64,000 nucleotides of DNA. It comes from Ascidia mentula (taxonomy: Eukaryota > Chordata > Ascidiacea > Phlebobranchia > Ascidiidae). The notes below the pieces were generated by a model that did not search any database, was not told the origin of the DNA, and saw only the letters and a program-made list of their open reading frames with translations. Positions 39,665 through 53,000 of the stretch are shown here, in pieces (the first letter of the stretch is position 1; each line of letters opens with the position of its first letter). The stretch covers positions 12,340,501 to 12,404,500 of the forward strand of contig OX387200.1 in the NCBI GenBank assembly GCA_947561715.1. Direction: 5' to 3'. Both the position numbers and the translations under genes were made by a program.

Positions 39665-42600
39665 TACGTTGTGCAACCGCAAAAGCAATACTGGAGTACC
39701 AGCGTTTTCCACTGTATAATAAAGCTTGTACTGAAAAAAAATATTTTTCATCGAAAAGTCATATACTGCAAAATGTACAAGTGCTGAAATGGCACAGTTA
39801 CATACGTTGTGCATCCGCAAAAGCAACACTGGAGTACCAGCGTTTTCCACTGAATAATTAAGATTGTACTGAAAAAAAATATTTTTTGTCGAAAAGTCAT
39901 ATACTGCAAAATGGACAAGTGCTGAAATCGCACAGTTACATACGTTGTGCAACCGCAAAAGCAATACTGGAGTACCGGTGTTTTCCAATGTATGATAAAA
40001 CTTGTACTGAAAAAAATTATTATTTTTTATAGAAAAGTCATATACTGCAAAATGGACAAGTGCTGAAGTGGCATAGTTACATACGTTGTGCAACCACAAA
40101 AGCAATACTGGATTATCAACGTTTTCCACTGTATAATAAAGCTTGTACAGAAAAAAAATATTTTTCATCGAAAAGTCATATACTGCGAATTGGACAAGTC
40201 CTGAAATCGCACAGTTACATACGTTGTGCAACCGCAAAAGCAATACTGGAGTACCAGCGTTTTCCCATGTATAATAAAACTTGTACTGAAAACAACAATT
40301 TTTTATCGAAAAGTCATATACTGCAAAATGGTCAAGTGCTGAAATCGCAAAGTTACATGCGTTGTGCAACCGCAAAAGCAATACTGGAGTACCCGGTGTT
40401 TTCCAATGTATAATAAAACTTGTACTGAAAAAAATATTTTTCATCGAAAAGTCATATACTGCAAAATGGACAAGTGCTGAAGTGGCATAGTTACATACGT
40501 TGTGCAACCACAAAAGCAATACTGGATTATCAACGTTTTCCAATGTATAATAATGCTTGTACAGAAAAAAAATATTTTTCATCGAAAAGTCATATACTGC
40601 GAATTGGACAAGTCCTGAAATCGCACAGTTACATACGTTGTGCAACCGCAAAAGCAATACTGGATTACCAGCGTTTTCCACTGTATAATAAAGCTTGTAC
40701 TATAAAAAAATATTTTTTATCGAAAAGTCATATACTGCAAAATGTACAAGTGCTGAAGTGGCACAGTTATATACGTTGTGCAACCGCAAAAGCAATACTG
40801 GAGTACCAGCGTTTTCCCATGTATAATAAAACTTGTGCAGAAAAAAACAATTTTTTATCGAAAAGTCATATACTGCAAAATGTACAAGTGCTGAAGTGGC
40901 ACAGTTACATACGTTGTGCAACCGCAAAAGCAATACTGGAGTACCAGCGTTTTCCCATGTATAATAAAACTTGTACTGAAAAAAACAATTTTTTATCGAA
41001 AAGTCATATACTGCAAAATGGTCAAGTGCTGAAATCGCAAAGTTACATGCGTTGTGCAACCGCAAAAGCAATACTGGAGTACCGGTGTTTTCCAATGAAA
41101 ATAAAACTTGTACTGAAAAAAATATTTTTCATCGAAAAGTCATATACTGCAAAATGGACAAATGCTGAAATCGCACAGTTACATACGTTGTGCAACCGCA
41201 AAAGCAATACTGGAGTACCGGTGTTTTCCAATGTATGATAAAACTTGTACTGAAAAAAACAATTTTTTATCGAAAAGTCATATACTGCAAAATGGTCAAG
41301 TGCTGAAATCGCAAAGTTACATGCGTTGTGCAACCGCAAAAGCAATACTGGAGTACCGGTGTTTTCCAATGAAAATAAAACTTGTACTGAAAAAAATATT
41401 TTTCATCGAAAAGTCATATACTGCAAAATGGACAAATGCTGAAATCGCACAGTTACATACGTTGTGCAACCGCAAAAGCAATACTGGAGTACCGGTGTTT
41501 TCCAATGTATGATAAAACTTGTACAGAAAAAAATTATTATTTTTTATAGAAAAGTCATATACTGCAAAATGGACAAGTGCTGAAGTGGCATAGTTACATA
41601 CGTTGTGCAACCACAAAAGCAATACTGGATTATCAACGTTTTCCACTGTATAATAATGCTTGTACAGAAAAAAAATATTTTTCATCGAAAAGTCATATTC
41701 TGCGAAATGGACAAATGCGGAAATCGCACAGTTACATACGTTGTGCAACCGCAAAAGCAATACTGGAGTACCAGCGTTTTCCACTGCAAAATAAAGCTTG
41801 TACTGAAAAAAATTATTTTTCATCGAAAAGTCATATACTGCAAAATGGACAAATGCGGAAATCGCATAGTTACAAACCTTGTGCAACCGCAAAAGCAATA
41901 CTGGAGAACCAGCGTTTTCCACTGTATAATAAAGCTTGTACTGAAAAAAAAAAATTTTTTATCGAAAAGTCATATACTGCAAAATGGACAAGTGCTGAAA
42001 TGGCACAGTTACATACATTGTGCAACCGCAAAAGCAACACTGGAGTACCAGCGTTTTCCACTGTATAATTAAGCTTGTGCTGCAAAAAAATATTTTTTAT
42101 CGAAAAGTCATATACTGCAAAATGGACAAGTGCTGAAATCGCACAATTACATACGTTGGGCAACCGCAAGAGCAATACTGGAGTACCGGTGTTTCCTAAT
42201 GTATGATGAAACTTGTACTGAAAAAAAATATTTTCTAACGAAAAGTTATATACTGCAAAATGGACAAGTGCTGAAATCGCACAGGTACATACGTTGTGCA
42301 ACCGCAAAAGCAATAATGGAGTACCGGTGTTTTCCAATGTATGATAAAACTTGTACTGAAAAAAAATATTTTTCATCGAAAAGTCATATACTGCGAAATG
42401 GACAAGTCCTGAAATCGCACAGGTACATACGTTGTGCAACCGCAAAAGCAATACTGGAGTACCGGTGTTTTCCAATGTATGATAAAACTTGTACATAAAA
42501 AAAATTTTTTTTATCGAAAAGTCATATACTGCAAAATTCGACAAGTGCTGAAATCGCACAGTTGCATACGTTGTGCAACCGCAAAAGCAATACTGGAGTA

Positions 42601-42703
42601 CCGGTGTTTTCCAATGTATGATAAAACTTGTGCAGAAAAAAAATATTTTTCATCGAAAAGTCATATACTGCAAAATTCGACAAGTGCTGAAATCGCACAG
42701 TTA
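37450..42703 (+). repeat. 5254-bp higher-order repeat (38 units), copy 1
   Basis: The 38-unit run from about 37450 recurs at exactly +5254 ('gaatgtttca' at 37497 and 42751; 'ccaatgaaaataaaacttg' at 41095 and 46349). The copies differ at scattered single bases only (for example 'cagttatatacg' at 40766 against 'cagttacatacg'). This is the densest run of B-type units in the window. Confidence 0.9.
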
Positions 42704-45700
42704 CATACGTTGTGCAACCGCAAAAGCAATACTGGAGTACCGGTGTTTTCGAATGTTTCATAAAACTTGTACTGAAAAAAATTATTTTTTATCGAAAAGT
42801 CATATACTGCAAAATGGACAAGTGCTGAAATCGCATAGTTACATACGTTGTGCAACCGCAAAAGCAATACTGGAGTACCAGCGTTTTTCACTGTATAATA
42901 AAGCTTGTACTGAAAAAAATCATTTTTTATCGAAAAGTCATATACTGCAAAATGGACAAGTGCTGAAGTGGCATAGTTACATACGTTGTGCAACCACAAA
43001 AGCAATACTGGATTATAAACGTTTTCCACTGTATAATAATGCTTGTACAGAAAAAAAATATTTTTCATCGAAAAGTCATATACTGCGAATTGGACAAGTC
43101 CTGAAATCGAATAGTTACATACGTTGTGCAACCGCAAAAGCAATACTGGATTACCAGCGTTTTCCACTGTATAATAAAGCTTGTACTATAAAAAAATATT
43201 TTTTATCGAAAAGTCATATACTGCAAAATGTACAAGTGCTGAAGTGGCACAGTTACATACGTTGTGCAACCGCAAAAGCAATACTGGAGTACCAGCGTTT
43301 TCCCATGTATAATAAAACTTGTACTGAAAAAAACAATTTTTTATCGAAAAGTCATATACTGCAAAATGGTCAAGTGCTGAAATCGCAAAGTTACATGCGT
43401 TGTGCAACCGCAAAAGCAATACTGGAGTACCCGGTGTTTTCCAATGTATAATAAAACTTGTACTGAAAAAAATATTTTTCATCGAAAAGTCATATACTGC
43501 AAAATGGACAAGTGCTGAAATCGCACAGTTACATACGTTGTGCAACCGCAAAAGCAATACTGGAGTACCGGTGTTTTCCAATGTATGATAAAACTTGTGC
43601 AGAAAAAAAATATTTTTCATCGAAAAGTCATATACTGCAAAATTCGACAAGTGCTGAAATCGCACAGTTACATACGTTGTGCAACCGCAAAAGCAATACT
43701 GGAGTACCGGTGTTTTCCAATGTATGATAAAACTTGTACAGAAAAAAAATATTTTTCATCGAAAAGTCATATACTGCAAAAAGGACAAGTGCTGAAATCG
43801 CACAGTTACATACGTTGTGCAACCGCAAAAGCAATACTGGAGTACCGGTGTTTTCCAATGTGTGATAAAACTTGTACACAAAAAAAATATTTTTCATCGA
43901 AAAGTCATATACTGCGAAATGGACAAATGCGGAAATCGCACAGTTACATACGTTGTGCAACCGCAAAAGCAATACTGGAGTACCAGCGTTTTCCATTGAA
44001 TAATTAAGATTGTACTGAAAAAAAATATTTTTTGTCGAAAAGTCATATACTGCATAATGGACAAGTGCTGAAATCGCACAGTTACATACGTTGTGCAACC
44101 GCAAAAGCAATACTGGAGTACCGGTGTTTTCCAATGTATGATAAAACTTGTACTGAAAAAAATTATTATTTTTTATAGAAAAGTCATATACTGCAAAATG
44201 GACAAGTGCTGAAGTGGCACAGTTACATACGTTGTGCAACCGCAAAAGCAATACTGGAGTATCAGCGTTTTCCCATGTATAATAAAACTTGTACTGAAAA
44301 AAACAATTTTTTATCGAAAAGTCATATACTGCAAAATGGTCAAGTGCTGAAATCGCAAAGTTACATGCGTTGTGCAATCGCAAAAGCAATACTGGAGTAC
44401 CCGGTGTTTTCCAATGTATAATAAAACTTGTACTGAAAAAAATATTTTTCATCGAAAAGTCATATACTGCAAAATGGACAAGTGCTGAAATCGCACAGTT
44501 ACATACGTTGTGCAACCGCAAAAGCAATACTGGAGTACCGGTGTTTTCCAATGTATGATAAAACTTGTGCAGAAAAAAAATATTTTTCATCGAAAAGTCA
44601 TATACTGCAAAATTCGACAAGTGCTGAAATCGCACAGTTACATACGTTGTGCAACCGCAAAAGCAATACTGGAGTACCGGTGTTTTCCAATGTATGATAA
44701 AACTTGTACAGAAAAAAAATATTTTTCATCGAAAAGTCATATACTGCAAAAAGGACAAGTGCTGAAATCGCACAGTTACATACGTTGTGCAACCGCAAAA
44801 GCAATACTGGAGTACCGGTGTTTTCCAATGTGTGATAAAACTTGTACACAAAAAAAATATATTTCATCGAAAAGTCATATACTGCGAAATGGACAAATGC
44901 GGAAATCGCACAGTTACATACGTTGTGCAACCGCAAAAGCAATACTGGAGTACCAGCGTTTTCCACTGTATAATAAAGCTTGTACTGAAAAAAAATATTT
45001 TTCATCGAAAAGTCATATACTGCAAAATGTACAAGTGCTGAAATGGCACAGTTACATACGTTGTGCATCCGCAAAAGCAACACTGGAGTACCAGCGTTTT
45101 CCACTGAATAATTAAGATTGTACTGAAAAAAAATATTTTTTGTCGAAAAGTCATATACTGCAAAATGGACAAGTGCTGAAATCGCACAGTTACATACGTT
45201 GTGCAACCGCAAAAGCAATACTGGAGTACCGGTGTTTTCCAATGTATGATAAAACTTGTACTGAAAAAAATTATTATTTTTTATAGAAAAGTCATATACT
45301 GCAAAATGGACAAGTGCTGAAGTGGCATAGTTACATACGTTGTGCAACCACAAAAGCAATACTGGATTATCAACGTTTTCCACTGTATAATAAAGCTTGT
45401 ACAGAAAAAAAATATTTTTCATCGAAAAGTCATATACTGCGAATTGGACAAGTCCTGAAATCGCACAGTTACATACGTTGTGCAACCGCAAAAGCAATAC
45501 TGGAGTACCAGCGTTTTCCCATGTATAATAAAACTTGTACTGAAAACAACAATTTTTTATCGAAAAGTCATATACTGCAAAATGGTCAAGTGCTGAAATC
45601 GCAAAGTTACATGCGTTGTGCAACCGCAAAAGCAATACTGGAGTACCCGGTGTTTTCCAATGTATAATAAAACTTGTACTGAAAAAAATATTTTTCATCG

Positions 45701-47957
45701 AAAAGTCATATACTGCAAAATGGACAAGTGCTGAAGTGGCATAGTTACATACGTTGTGCAACCACAAAAGCAATACTGGATTATCAACGTTTTCCAATGT
45801 ATAATAATGCTTGTACAGAAAAAAAATATTTTTCATCGAAAAGTCATATACTGCGAATTGGACAAGTCCTGAAATCGCACAGTTACATACGTTGTGCAAC
45901 CGCAAAAGCAATACTGGATTACCAGCGTTTTCCACTGTATAATAAAGCTTGTACTATAAAAAAATATTTTTTATCGAAAAGTCATATACTGCAAAATGTA
46001 CAAGTGCTGAAGTGGCACAGTTACATACGTTGTGCAACCGCAAAAGCAATACTGGAGTACCAGCGTTTTCCCATGTATAATAAAACTTGTGCAGAAAAAA
46101 ACAATTTTTTATCGAAAAGTCATATACTGCAAAATGTACAAGTGCTGAAGTGGCACAGTTACATACGTTGTGCAACCGCAAAAGCAATACTGGAGTACCA
46201 GCGTTTTCCCATGTATAATAAAACTTGTACTGAAAAAAACAATTTTTTATCGAAAAGTCATATACTGCAAAATGGTCAAGTGCTGAAATCGCAAAGTTAC
46301 ATGCGTTGTGCAACCGCAAAAGCAATACTGGAGTACCGGTGTTTTCCAATGAAAATAAAACTTGTACTGAAAAAAATATTTTTCATCGAAAAGTCATATA
46401 CTGCAAAATGGACAAATGCTGAAATCGCACAGTTACATACGTTGTGCAACCGCAAAAGCAATACTGGAGTACCGGTGTTTTCCAATGTATGATAAAACTT
46501 GTACTGAAAAAAACAATTTTTTATCGAAAAGTCATATACTGCAAAATGGTCAAGTGCTGAAATCGCAAAGTTACATGCGTTGTGCAACCGCAAAAGCAAT
46601 ACTGGAGTACCGGTGTTTTCCAATGAAAATAAAACTTGTACTGAAAAAAATATTTTTCATCGAAAAGTCATATACTGCAAAATGGACAAATGCTGAAATC
46701 GCACAGTTACATACGTTGTGCAACCGCAAAAGCAATACTGGAGTACCGGTGTTTTCCAATGTATGATAAAACTTGTACAGAAAAAAATTATTATTTTTTA
46801 TAGAAAAGTCATATACTGCAAAATGGACAAGTGCTGAAGTGGCATAGTTACATACGTTGTGCAACCACAAAAGCAATACTGGATTATCAACGTTTTCCAC
46901 TGTATAATAATGCTTGTACAGAAAAAAAATATTTTTCATCGAAAAGTCATATTCTGCGAAATGGACAAATGCGGAAATCGCACAGTTACATACGTTGTGC
47001 AACCGCAAAAGCAATACTGGAGTACCAGCGTTTTCCACTGCAAAATAAAGCTTGTACTAAAAAAAATTATTTTTCATCGAAAAGTCATATACTGCAAAAT
47101 GGACAAATGCGGAAATCGCATAGTTACAAACCTTGTGCAACCGCAAAAGCAATACTGGAGAACCAGCGTTTTCCACTGTATAATAAAGCTTGTACTGAAA
47201 AAAAAAAATTTTTTATCGAAAAGTCATATACTGCAAAATGGACAAGTGCTGAAATGGCACAGTTACATACATTGTGCAACCGCAAAAGCAACACTGGAGT
47301 ACCAGCGTTTTCCACTGTATAATTAAGCTTGTGCTGCAAAAAAATATTTTTTATCGAAAAGTCATATACTGCAAAATGGACAAGTGCTGAAATCGCACAA
47401 TTACATACGTTGGGCAACCGCAAGAGCAATACTGGAGTACCGGTGTTTCCTAATGTATGATGAAACTTGTACTGAAAAAAAATATTTTCTAACGAAAAGT
47501 TATATACTGCAAAATGGACAAGTGCTGAAATCGCACAGGTACATACGTTGTGCAACCGCAAAAGCAATAATGGAGTACCGGTGTTTTCCAATGTATGATA
47601 AAACTTGTACTGAAAAAAAATATTTTTCATCGAAAAGTCATATACTGCGAAATGGACAAGTCCTGAAATCGCACAGGTACATACGTTGTGCAACCGCAAA
47701 AGCAATACTGGAGTACCGGTGTTTTCCAATGTATGATAAAACTTGTACAGAAAAAAAATTTTTTTTATCGAAAAGTCATATACTGCAAAATTCGACAAGT
47801 GCTGAAATCGCACAGTTGCATACGTTGTGCAACCGCAAAAGCAATACTGGAGTACCGGTGTTTTCCAATGTATGATAAAACTTGTGCAGAAAAAAAATAT
47901 TTTTCATCGAAAAGTCATATACTGCAAAATTCGACAAGTGCTGAAATCGCACAGTTA
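42704..47957 (+). repeat. 5254-bp higher-order repeat (38 units), copy 2
   Basis: This is a tandem copy of 37450-42703. From about 43313 onward it is also the left partner of the 6760-bp repeat, so 37.5-55.8 kb is effectively three successive copies of one long block with different end points. Confidence 0.9.
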
Positions 47958-49030
47958 CATACGTTGTGCAACCGCAAAAGCAATACTGGAGTACCGGTGT
48001 TTTCCAATGTATGATAAAACTTGTACAGAAAAAAATTATTATTTTTTATAGAAAAGTCATATACTGCAAAATGGACAAGTGCTGAAGTGGCATAGTTACA
48101 TACGTTGTGCAACCACAAAAGCAATACTGGATTATCAACGTTTTCCACTGTATAATAATGCTTGTACAGAAAAAAAAATTTTTTTTATCGAAAAGTCATA
48201 TACTGCAAAATTCGACAAGTGCTGAAATCGCACAGTTGCATACGTTGTGCAACCGCAAAAGCAATACTGGAGTACCGGTGTTTTCCAATGTATGATAAAA
48301 CTTGTACAGAAAAAAAATTTTTTTTATCGAAAAGTCATATACTGCAAAATTCGACAAGTGCTGAAATCGCACAGTTACATACGTTGTGCAACCGCAAAAG
48401 CAATAGTGGAGTTCCAGCGTTTTCCACTGTATAACAAAGCTTGTACTGAAAAAAATTACTTTTTATCGAAAAGTCATATACTGCAAAATGGACAAATGCG
48501 GAAATCGCATAGTTACATACGTTGTGCAACCGCAAAAGCAATACTGGAGTACCAGCGTTTTCCACTGCATAATAAAGCTTGTACTGAAAAAAAATATTTT
48601 TTATCGAAAAGTCATAAGTGCTGAAGTGGCACAGTTACATACGTTGTGCAACCGCAAAAGCAATACTGGAGTATCAGCGTTTTCCATTGTATAATAAAGC
48701 TTGTACAGAAAAAAATATTTTTTATCAAAAAGTCATATACTACAAAATGGACAAGTGCTGAAATCGCACAGTTACATACGTTGTGCAACCGCAAAAGCAA
48801 TACTGGAGTATCAGCGTTTTCCATTGTATAATAAAGCTTGTACAGAAAAAATATTTTTTATCAAAAAGTCATATACTACAAAATGGACAAGTGCTGAAGT
48901 GGCACAGTTACATACGTTGTGCAACCGCAAAAGCAATACTGGAGTACCAGCGTTTTCCACTGTATAATAAAGCTTGTACTGAAAAAAAATATTTTTTATC
49001 GAAAAGTCATATACTGCAAAATGGGCAAGT
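43313..49030 (+). repeat. About 5.7-kb satellite block, copy 1 of the 6760-bp repeat
   Basis: About 41 units here recur at +6760 bp (49 units less 2 bp) at 50073-55791. Marks held in common include 'ctgcataatggacaag', 'actgaataattaagattg', 'ccaatgaaaataaaac', and the shortened unit at 48613 where 'aaaagtcat' runs into 'aagtgctgaag' with about 17 bp missing. The right end of the match is near 49030. Confidence 0.9.
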
Positions 49031-49049
49031 GCTGAAATGGCACAGTTAC

Positions 49050-50072
49050 ATACATTGTGCAACCGCAAAAGCAACACTGGAGTACCAGCGTTTTCCACTG
49101 TATAATTAAGCTTGTGCTGCAAAAAAATATTTTTTATCGAAAAGTCATATACTGCAAAATGGACAAGTGCTGAAATCGCACAATTACATACGTTGGGCAA
49201 CCGCAAGAGCAATACTGGAGTACCGGTGTTTCCTAATGTATGATGAAACTTGTACTGAAAAAAAATATTTTCTAACGAAAAGTTATATACTGCAAAATGG
49301 ACAAGTGCTGAAATCGCACAGGTACATACGTTGTGCAACCGCAAAAGCAATAATGGAGTACCGGTGTTTTCCAATGTATGATAAAACTTGTACTGAAAAA
49401 AAATATTTTTCATCGAAAAGTCATATACTGCGAAATGGACAAGTCCTGAAATCGCACAGGTACATACGTTGTGCAACCGCAAAAGCAATACTGGAGTACC
49501 GGTGTTTTCCAATGTATGATAAAACTTGTACATAAAAAAAATTTTTTTTATCGAAAAGTCATATACTGCAAAATTCGACAAGTGCTGAAATCGCACAGTT
49601 GCATACGTTGTGCAACCGCAAAAGCAATACTGGAGTACCGGTGTTTTCGAATGTTTCATAAAACTTGTACTGAAAAAAATTATTTTTTATCGAAAAGTCA
49701 TATACTGCAAAATGGACAAGTGCTGAAATCGCATAGTTACATACGTTGTGCAACCGCAAAAGCAATACTGGAGTACCAGCGTTTTTCACTGTATAATAAA
49801 GCTTGTACTGAAAAAAATCATTTTTTATCGAAAAGTCATATACTGCAAAATGGACAAGTGCTGAAGTGGCATAGTTACATACGTTGTGCAACCACAAAAG
49901 CAATACTGGATTATAAACGTTTTCCACTGTATAATAATGCTTGTACAGAAAAAAAATATTTTTCATCGAAAAGTCATATACTGCGAATTGGACAAGTCCT
50001 GAAATCGAATAGTTACATACGTTGTGCAACCGCAAAAGCAATACTGGATTACCAGCGTTTTCCACTGTATAA
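49050..50072 (+). repeat. Linking satellite segment, copy of about 42013-43174
   Basis: The units between the two 6760-bp partners match 42013-43174 first at an offset of 7037 bp (42130 against 49167) and then at 6898 bp (42751 against 49649). The change in offset of 139 bp is one monomer present in only one copy. It shares 'ggcaaccgcaagagc', 'ggtgtttcctaatg' and 'gtttcataaaac' with the earlier copy. Confidence 0.8.
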
Positions 50073-53000
50073 TAAAGCTTGTACTGAAAAAAACAATTTT
50101 TTATCGAAAAGTCATATACTGCAAAATGGTCAAGTGCTGAAATCGCAAAGTTACATGCGTTGTGCAACCGCAAAAGCAATACTGGAGTACCCGGTGTTTT
50201 CCAATGTATAATAAAACTTGTACTGAAAAAAATATTTTTCATCGAAAAGTCATATACTGCAAAATGGACAAGTGCTGAAATCGCACAGTTACATACGTTG
50301 TGCAACCGCAAAAGCAATACTGGAGTACCGGTGTTTTCCAATGTATGATAAAACTTGTGCAGAAAAAAAATATTTTTCATCGAAAAGTCATATACTGCAA
50401 AATTCGACAAGTGCTGAAATCGCACAGTTACATACGTTGTGCAACCGCAAAAGCAATACTGGAGTACCGGTGTTTTCCAATGTATGATAAAACTTGTACA
50501 GAAAAAAAATATTTTTCATCGAAAAGTCATATACTGCAAAAAGGACAAGTGCTGAAATCGCACAGTTACATACGTTGTGCAACCGCAAAAGCAATACTGG
50601 AGTACCGGTGTTTTCCAATGTGTGATAAAACTTGTACACAAAAAAAATATTTTTCATCGAAAAGTCATATACTGCGAAATGGACAAATGCGGAAATCGCA
50701 CAGTTACATACGTTGTGCAACCGCAAAAGCAATACTGGAGTACCAGCGTTTTCCATTGAATAATTAAGATTGTACTGAAAAAAAATATTTTTTGTCGAAA
50801 AGTCATATACTGCATAATGGACAAGTGCTGAAATCGCACAGTTACATACGTTGTGCAACCGCAAAAGCAATACTGGAGTACCGGTGTTTTCCAATGTATG
50901 ATAAAACTTGTACTGAAAAAAATTATTATTTTTTATAGAAAAGTCATATACTGCAAAATGGACAAGTGCTGAAGTGGCACAGTTACATACGTTGTGCAAC
51001 CGCAAAAGCAATACTGGAGTATCAGCGTTTTCCCATGTATAATAAAACTTGTACTGAAAAAAACAATTTTTTATCGAAAAGTCATATACTGCAAAATGGT
51101 CAAGTGCTGAAATCGCAAAGTTACATGCGTTGTGCAATCGCAAAAGCAATACTGGAGTACCCGGTGTTTTCCAATGTATAATAAAACTTGTACTGAAAAA
51201 AATATTTTTCATCGAAAAGTCATATACTGCAAAATGGACAAGTGCTGAAATCGCACAGTTACATACGTTGTGCAACCGCAAAAGCAATACTGGAGTACCG
51301 GTGTTTTCCAATGTATGATAAAACTTGTGCAGAAAAAAAATATTTTTCATCGAAAAGTCATATACTGCAAAATTCGACAAGTGCTGAAATCGCACAGTTA
51401 CATACGTTGTGCAACCGCAAAAGCAATACTGGAGTACCGGTGTTTTCCAATGTATGATAAAACTTGTACAGAAAAAAAATATTTTTCATCGAAAAGTCAT
51501 ATACTGCAAAAAGGACAAGTGCTGAAATCGCACAGTTACATACGTTGTGCAACCGCAAAAGCAATACTGGAGTACCGGTGTTTTCCAATGTGTGATAAAA
51601 CTTGTACACAAAAAAAATATATTTCATCGAAAAGTCATATACTGCGAAATGGACAAATGCGGAAATCGCACAGTTACATACGTTGTGCAACCGCAAAAGC
51701 AATACTGGAGTACCAGCGTTTTCCACTGTATAATAAAGCTTGTACTGAAAAAAAATATTTTTCATCGAAAAGTCATATACTGCAAAATGTACAAGTGCTG
51801 AAATGGCACAGTTACATACGTTGTGCATCCGCAAAAGCAACACTGGAGTACCAGCGTTTTCCACTGAATAATTAAGATTGTACTGAAAAAAAATATTTTT
51901 TGTCGAAAAGTCATATACTGCAAAATGGACAAGTGCTGAAATCGCACAGTTACATACGTTGTGCAACCGCAAAAGCAATACTGGAGTACCGGTGTTTTCC
52001 AATGTATGATAAAACTTGTACTGAAAAAAATTATTATTTTTTATAGAAAAGTCATATACTGCAAAATGGACAAGTGCTGAAGTGGCATAGTTACATACGT
52101 TGTGCAACCACAAAAGCAATACTGGATTATCAACGTTTTCCACTGTATAATAAAGCTTGTACAGAAAAAAAATATTTTTCATCGAAAAGTCATATACTGC
52201 GAATTGGACAAGTCCTGAAATCGCACAGTTACATACGTTGTGCAACCGCAAAAGCAATACTGGAGTACCAGCGTTTTCCCATGTATAATAAAACTTGTAC
52301 TGAAAACAACAATTTTTTATCGAAAAGTCATATACTGCAAAATGGTCAAGTGCTGAAATCGCAAAGTTACATGCGTTGTGCAACCGCAAAAGCAATACTG
52401 GAGTACCCGGTGTTTTCCAATGTATAATAAAACTTGTACTGAAAAAAATATTTTTCATCGAAAAGTCATATACTGCAAAATGGACAAGTGCTGAAGTGGC
52501 ATAGTTACATACGTTGTGCAACCACAAAAGCAATACTGGATTATCAACGTTTTCCAATGTATAATAATGCTTGTACAGAAAAAAAATATTTTTCATCGAA
52601 AAGTCATATACTGCGAATTGGACAAGTCCTGAAATCGCACAGTTACATACGTTGTGCAACCGCAAAAGCAATACTGGATTACCAGCGTTTTCCACTGTAT
52701 AATAAAGCTTGTACTATAAAAAAATATTTTTTATCGAAAAGTCATATACTGCAAAATGTACAAGTGCTGAAGTGGCACAGTTACATACGTTGTGCAACCG
52801 CAAAAGCAATACTGGAGTACCAGCGTTTTCCCATGTATAATAAAACTTGTGCAGAAAAAAACAATTTTTTATCGAAAAGTCATATACTGCAAAATGTACA
52901 AGTGCTGAAGTGGCACAGTTACATACGTTGTGCAACCGCAAAAGCAATACTGGAGTACCAGCGTTTTCCCATGTATAATAAAACTTGTACTGAAAAAAAC